This document shows positions 59,458 to 64,000 of a DNA stretch of 64,000 bases, piece by piece. Numbering within the stretch: position 1 is the first letter of the stretch; each line of letters begins with the position of its first letter. The stretch comes from Ditylenchus dipsaci (taxonomy: Eukaryota > Nematoda > Chromadorea > Rhabditida > Anguinidae). The translations under genes and the position numbers were made by a program. The notes below the pieces were generated by a model. It worked only from the letters and a program-made list of their open reading frames with translations. It did no database searches and was not told the origin of the DNA. The DNA lies in assembly GCA_004194705.1 (NCBI GenBank), contig SADC01000007.1, positions 310,001 through 374,000 of the forward strand. Direction: 5' to 3'.

Positions 59458-60703
59458 ACAACTTTTAATGAAATTCATTGAGGTATTAAGCACATAATTC
59501 AAAAAAAATTGGATAACAAGCTAGTAAAGTATCGAAAACCACAAAAGATTTTTATCAAAACTTGAAATTCATAAAATGCCTGGGTTCTTCCTGTGGTTTT
59601 CAATAATTTATTGGGCTTTGTATGAAAACTCTTTTGGTTATGAGCCAAGATCTCAACGAATCTGATTGAAAGTCGTATACTGGCTATCCAATGAGACCGA
59701 ATTCTCCTTTTAGAGTAAAAAATCGACTAGTTAGATGACGTTATCCTCTATTTTACACCCTCAACATAGGCCCACCATCTGTCAACACTGATTCTAATAG
59801 GCACTGCCAAATTGAGGGAATGAAGTTAATCGCCAAGACCGGATGTGTTGCTGCTCAGATATCACTACTAGCCATTATCCAGCATAAACACACACACATG
59901 TCTGCCACTACAATTATTATTCATTGGTCACAAATACAGGGTGTCATCATTTGTAGTGGACAACAGATGGTCAAAACAACCCATATCCACAAATTGAAAT
60001 AGATAATGAATGCAAGAGAAGCAATCATAATCGCTTTGCTCCATCTACAAATTTGATTTATTACTGCTCGAGCAAATGTTGCACTCAACTAGTTTCAGAA
60101 TGATTAACTCGTTAGTTTGAAAATTTTAAATCAGGAAAATTTTAAATTACGAAAAATTGTTTTTTTCTCAAAAGAACGAATTTTACAAAATCGAACAGGA
60201 ATGTATTGAATACATAAAAATATTCGTTTTTAAATTCGGCTCTATATAATGCGCCTCGCTACAAAATTTTGAAGATTTTCCGAATTAGGCACAAGTTCCC
60301 TGTTGTTTTTGTGAAATCAGCTTAGTCTCTTTTAAAAAAAAATTCGACAATATTTTTGACGTAAAACACGAATGAGATAACAAACAGAGGCCAAGCCGAT
60401 GTCCGAAAACAACTGAGGAGAGCAAAGATAATTTTGGAAAATCATCTATCTATTGGTTCTCGAGAAAAATATGGCTTCTCTGCTCTATTGATTTCTGCGC
60501 CTAGGAGCAAGTTAGGCCAACATACTTCAAGACAGACACAAACATACAAGAAAGGCCGAAAAAGCCAAGGCACACTATTTTGGTGTGGCATGAACTCATT
60601 TTCAAATTCCACCGTATCTTTGGGCTTAGGCTTTTTATTTGTTGAATAACATAGGGCGTTCATAAGCGCCTGCTACTTCTAGTTTTTTAAGGAAAAATCG
60701 ATC

Positions 60704-60932
60704 CTAGTATAGAATAGACCACACCCCCCCCCCCTCAAAACTTATACCAAGTAAAAAGCCCCAGATATATGTCCCAGACCCCGGAAATGTGCGTGAAACT
60801 ATTATTAGTCGCAACTTCCGTACGCTAGCCTGCCTCCAAGCCTGAGGGCTAAGCCTGAACATGTTGTTCGAAAGGGTAGTTACAGCGACTTTTATAAGGT
60901 CAGATTTCAGAGAGGGGTGTATTCTATACTAG
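60704..60932. repeat. TIR element, CTAGTATAGAATA ends
   Basis: CTAGTATAGAATAGACCACA and GGTGTATTCTATACTAG ends, a C run inside the left end. No coding content. Confidence 0.65.
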
Positions 60933-60947
60933 CGCCGAAAAATCTTA

Positions 60948-61375
60948 AAAGGCACCCATCTAGCTGAAAAGCGCACCCATTTGGCTTCAAAGCGCACTTA
61001 TTCGGCTTAAAGGACCATAGCAGTCGCCGGCAACGAGAATTTCAAATGTTTGAATTCGCGCGTGACAGTTCTCTTCTCTTTTGAGTCGTTCGAAGCAAGT
61101 CAAAAAAGTACAGTGCGAGACGAAAGAGAACTGTCCCGCGCGAATTCAAACATTTGAAATTCTCGTTGTCGGCGACGGCTATGGTTCTTTTAAAAGCGCA
61201 CCCATTCGTTCAAGAACTGACTTTACTCAGCAACAACTGACAACAATTCTATGACACCTAAATTGCCTCCCTGGTGTCAATATACAGCAATATACGTGAA
61301 ATTTAAACCCCACTTGAGCTTTTTACTGGAAATTTTAAAATGGGTGCGCTTCTCAGCTAAATGGGTGCGCACTTA
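60948..61375. repeat. Element with GCGCACCCATT subterminal repeats, with nested TTAA palindrome
   Basis: GCGCACCCATTTGGCT-type units on the left and AAATGGGTGCGC on the right. A TTAA-flanked palindrome (61007-61193, TTAAAGGACCATAGCAGTCG and inverse) is inserted in the left part. Relatives of the nested one: single end at 57716-57770 and small palindrome at 62236-62318. Confidence 0.65.
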
Positions 61376-61569
61376 ATTTCCTTCCGTTTTGAATAATGCT
61401 TTTCTGAATAATATAACTATTTCAACAAAATCAGAGAAAATCCTCTGTTCTAGGTATGAATTTTCCAACAATTAAACTTTTTTCTACAACTTCACACAAA
61501 AAATCAGACTCTCAATGTGTCACTTTAAATTACCTTCATCTTGCAAAAATGGCTGTTTTCAAACAAAAA

Positions 61570-61821
61570 TACCGTATTTCCTCTAAAATAGCCCCGGGGC
61601 TATTTTATTCAAACCTCCAATTTTCAGAAAAATTTGGATTCGATTTCGAGATTTTCGGGTGGAAATCCAAAATCGAAAAAGTGGAATCGGTAGAGCTCGT
61701 GGGAGTTAAAAAAATGCGAAAGACAGATTTGCAAAATATTCACTCTAGCTTGAGATATAGGTCTTCCAAGTAGGGGGGAGGGCTATTTTAGAAGGAGGGC
61801 TATTTTAGAGGAAATACGGTA
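61570..61821. repeat. TACCGTATT-family MITE
   Basis: TACCGTATTTCCTCTAAAAT and ATTTTAGAGGAAATACGGTA ends; core GAGATTTTCGGGTGG, AGATTTGCAAAATATTCAC and TTGAGATATAGGTC as in 22634-22888. Confidence 0.8.
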
Positions 61822-62726
61822 GTCACGATCAAATTCATTTTTATCCAATAAGCAATTTTTAGTTTTTTGAGGACTAAACAACAAATTTGATTGAAAAGGT
61901 CACATTGATTGCACTTTTCTTTAAGAGGAATAAAGGGAGAGTGTATTATACACATATTCATAACCAAGCTTAACCCAGATCGGCTCAAGGTCGCCATCCA
62001 CCAAAGAGCTAAGCCATAGGAGCACATAAACAAGGAAACCATTAAATGAGTGATGGCACTGCCCACCTTGCCACCCGATTCGGCATTCCCCTTTTCACAA
62101 ATGCCCCAAGGCCATGCGAGTCAACATTAAGCGGCTGGCTCTTACACATCAATAATGCCTTTTCAACAATAAATGGAACAAAAAATTACAGTAATATGAG
62201 CTTAAAATATATAGGGCTTTAAAAAATTAACTGAAAGAACCATCACCGTTGCCGAAAGCCTCAGGTAATAGTTTTTTTTGCTGTGTTCTCGTTGTCAGCA
62301 ACGGCGATGGTCTTTGAAATAAAAAATGGGTATAGCTCGGATTGGTGGGATTTTAATTTAGCAATGTATCATTCTTAAATTTAACATTTAATAACAATTT
62401 TTTGTGCGTTCTAAGACTTAAGAAATAAAAAAAGTTAAAAAAAACATGTTTTTCTTACTTTTTCTTACTAAAACATGTTTTTCTTACTTTTTAAAGTTGG
62501 AAAGCATTTTTGACCCCGTCCTAACTTATTCTAGCCTGCCCTTGCCTAAGTCTAAGCCTATAATGTAAAAAATAATTCAAAAAAGGGCCCTAAAATACCC
62601 TAAAAGACCATCTGGCCTTCATGAGTTGAAGTCAACATTTTCTGAAAATTTTTCAAATTTTTTAATTGAAAACTGCTTAGAAACTTTTCGTACGCAGGAA
62701 TTTCTGACGGGGGGGGGGGGCACCAG

Positions 62727-62880
62727 GCCATTTTCAGGCCATTTTACCTACACCGTTTTTCAAATTTTCAAGGCCATTTTACCTACACCGTTTTTCAAAT
62801 TTTCAAGGCCATTTTACCTACACCGTTTTTGGAAAAATCTGACGGGGGGGGCACCGATAAGGAAAAAATCTGACGGGGGG
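62727..62880. repeat. Tandem repeat, about 35-bp unit
   Basis: Three copies of CCATTTTACCTACACCGTTT with TTTTCAAATTTTCAAGG, followed by TCTGACGGGGGGGCACC units. Confidence 0.7.
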
Positions 62881-62942
62881 GCACCCCCCCCCCCCCTGCG
62901 TACGCCCCTGGTTTCTTGTATCGTATTAAGCAGAAAAAATTA

Positions 62943-63805
62943 CAGTCAACCCTCGATTTAACGGCACCCCTGGGGACCAGGCCTGGGGTGCCGTTAAATC
63001 GAGGTATCTGAAATAAAGATATTGTAGAATGCCGTTAAATCGAAGGTCTAACATATGATAGCTAGCAACACAACATTATCCGACCAAAATTTGCTTTTAT
63101 TTTCGGCAATAACAGCATAAAGTCATTTCAACAAACGTTGTTCAACATTTAGACTGAAAATAATTAGTGATTTTTGGCTGCACTTGCGTATTTCTTTGCT
63201 CTTTGTAGAAGTAGTGATCGAGTGAATCGCTGAGACGGAGTATAGTAGGATCTGCAGAATTCTCTTCCAGATATTGACAGACGAATTGTAAATGCCTTTG
63301 TGCCTCAGAACGACTGACTGCAGGTTGCTCTGGCTCAATTTCTTCGGCATTCATAGCTTCATTGTCACTTTCGCCAGGGCCTTCTACATTGCTCAACGAA
63401 ACCTCTTCAATAATTTTACCGAGCGTGAGAGCACCACCTACTTGAAGCGAGCATGCAAAGATGTGTGGAGAACAACATTAAATTACCTTTAAGTGCCATT
63501 GTCTTGTTCGGTAGAAGCTGCCAAAATAACCCTGTTTCATCGGCGTTGAAAAGTTGAAAAAGTCAACATTTAACAATAAAAACGAGACACCAATGTGTGG
63601 AAACTAGCCGAATTCAAACAGACAAATGTTCACAAAAGTTGAATTTTGTCAAAATTTTTAAAATTTTTCTCTTTTCTGACTTATATGCCGTTAAATCGAG
63701 GGTCTTTATCTTTGAGGGGACCGGGCCAGGGGTGCCGTTAAATCGAGGGTGCCGTTAAATCGAGGTGCCGTTAAATCGAGGTGCCGTTAAATCGAGGGTT
63801 GACTG
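62943..63805 (-). mobile_element. pogo/Tigger-like element, internally deleted
   Basis: TIRs CAGTCAACCCTCGATTTAAC and the inverse, with TA on each side (62941-62942 and 63806-63807). Both ends carry extra GCCGTTAAATCGAGG tandem units. On the minus strand it contains FNADETGLFWQLLPNKTM (63500-63560), the pogo/Tigger DDE core with its catalytic Asp, then a GTAATT donor, and an exon at about 63399-63120 ending ITNYFQSKC with stop. The central DDE domain and the N-terminal DNA-binding half are missing, so it is a deletion derivative. Confidence 0.88.
63120..63560 (-). pseudogene. Tigger-like transposase fragments
   Basis: DETGLFW plus KTMALK at 63485-63560, then a C-terminal exon with EGPGESDNEAMNAEEIEPEQ, DHYFYKEQRNTQVQP and ITNYF. 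Acidic linker plus ITNYF-type end is characteristic of Tigger transposases. Residues between the first catalytic Asp and the C-terminal tail are gone. Confidence 0.8.
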
Positions 63806-63807
63806 TA

Positions 63808-64000
63808 GTTTAAAACCTGTTTTTGGGTCACTTTTCAAAAATTTGGGGGTGGGAGGTAAACGTGATAAGTACCATAAATTTTAATGAATTTTTATTTAAA
63901 TCCCAATAACAATAATATATAACGCCTTTCGACATAAATTCCTCGTCATTTGACACAGATGTGAAGGCGCCTCTAGTATTTTTTCAAGCATCTTTGCCGT
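63808..64000. other. Window edge, no firm gene
   Basis: The minus strand near 63870-63980 has a short open stretch containing SVSNDEEFMSKGV, interrupted upstream by a stop. It could be the end of a gene extending beyond the window, but the evidence is thin. Confidence 0.2.

Larger units (their letters stand above)
48530..62940. other. Gene-poor 14-kb region upstream of the CDK inhibitor
   Basis: No gene recognised on either strand. It holds the TIR elements listed individually. Longer stretches without obvious repeats (about 52140-52900, 53120-55880 and 58110-60700) have richer, less AT-biased composition with many CAGC/GCCAACC motifs and could include cis-regulatory sequence, which I cannot demonstrate. 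Confidence 0.6.

Overview
The window comes from an AT-rich nuclear genome of a nematode. The clearest phylum marker is a secreted protein at 14.3-18.7 kb with a nematode-restricted SXP/RAL-2 (DUF148) domain. Many introns are about 45-57 nt (for example 45, 46, 46, 49 and 53 nt), which also fits nematodes, although others are expanded to 1-6 kb by transposable elements. I cannot assign a genus.

Layout. (1) 1-6264 (+): 3' part of GMP synthase (nine exons seen, 5' end outside the window). (2) 6637-13283 (+): a complete mitochondrial 2-oxoglutarate/malate carrier (SLC25A11 type), six exons, 372 bp downstream of the GMP synthase stop on the same strand, with a poly(A) signal and splice-acceptor-like site between them, so the pair may be an operon. 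(3) 14346-18728 (-): TATA-driven, Gln-rich secreted SXP/RAL-2 protein, three exons. (4) 21230-33552 (-): complete ten-exon enolase, 434 codons, whose largest intron (6 kb) holds a nested pile of transposons including a decayed hAT transposase gene. (5) 35010-37469 (-): an unrecognised multi-exon gene with a Gln-rich N terminus and a hAT MITE inside one of its introns. (6) 47097-48452 (-): a two-exon Cip/Kip CDK inhibitor (CDKN1/dacapo/cki type) with a PCNA-binding degron-like motif. (7) 48.5-62.9 kb: gene-poor, filled with terminal-inverted-repeat (TIR) elements. (8) 62943-63805: an internally deleted pogo/Tigger-like element.

The dominant structure is inverted repetition: I count more than 25 palindromic or TIR elements. 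They fall into recurring families: TTAA-flanked palindromes; elements ending in TACCGTATT; elements with AGGATCTCAGCTTTC ends; hAT-type elements with clean 8-bp duplications; TA-flanked mariner/pogo-type elements; and elements built from CG-containing hexamer arrays.

A recurrent technical signal: GMP synthase, the carrier, the SXP/RAL-2 gene and enolase each need one or more single missing bases restored for the conserved frame to run through, and always in the same direction (one base lost). With those allowed for, exon phases and total lengths fit perfectly (carrier 322 aa, SXP/RAL-2 364 aa, enolase 434 aa). Long-read consensus error is the simplest explanation; gene decay is the alternative. 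The CDK inhibitor frame is intact.
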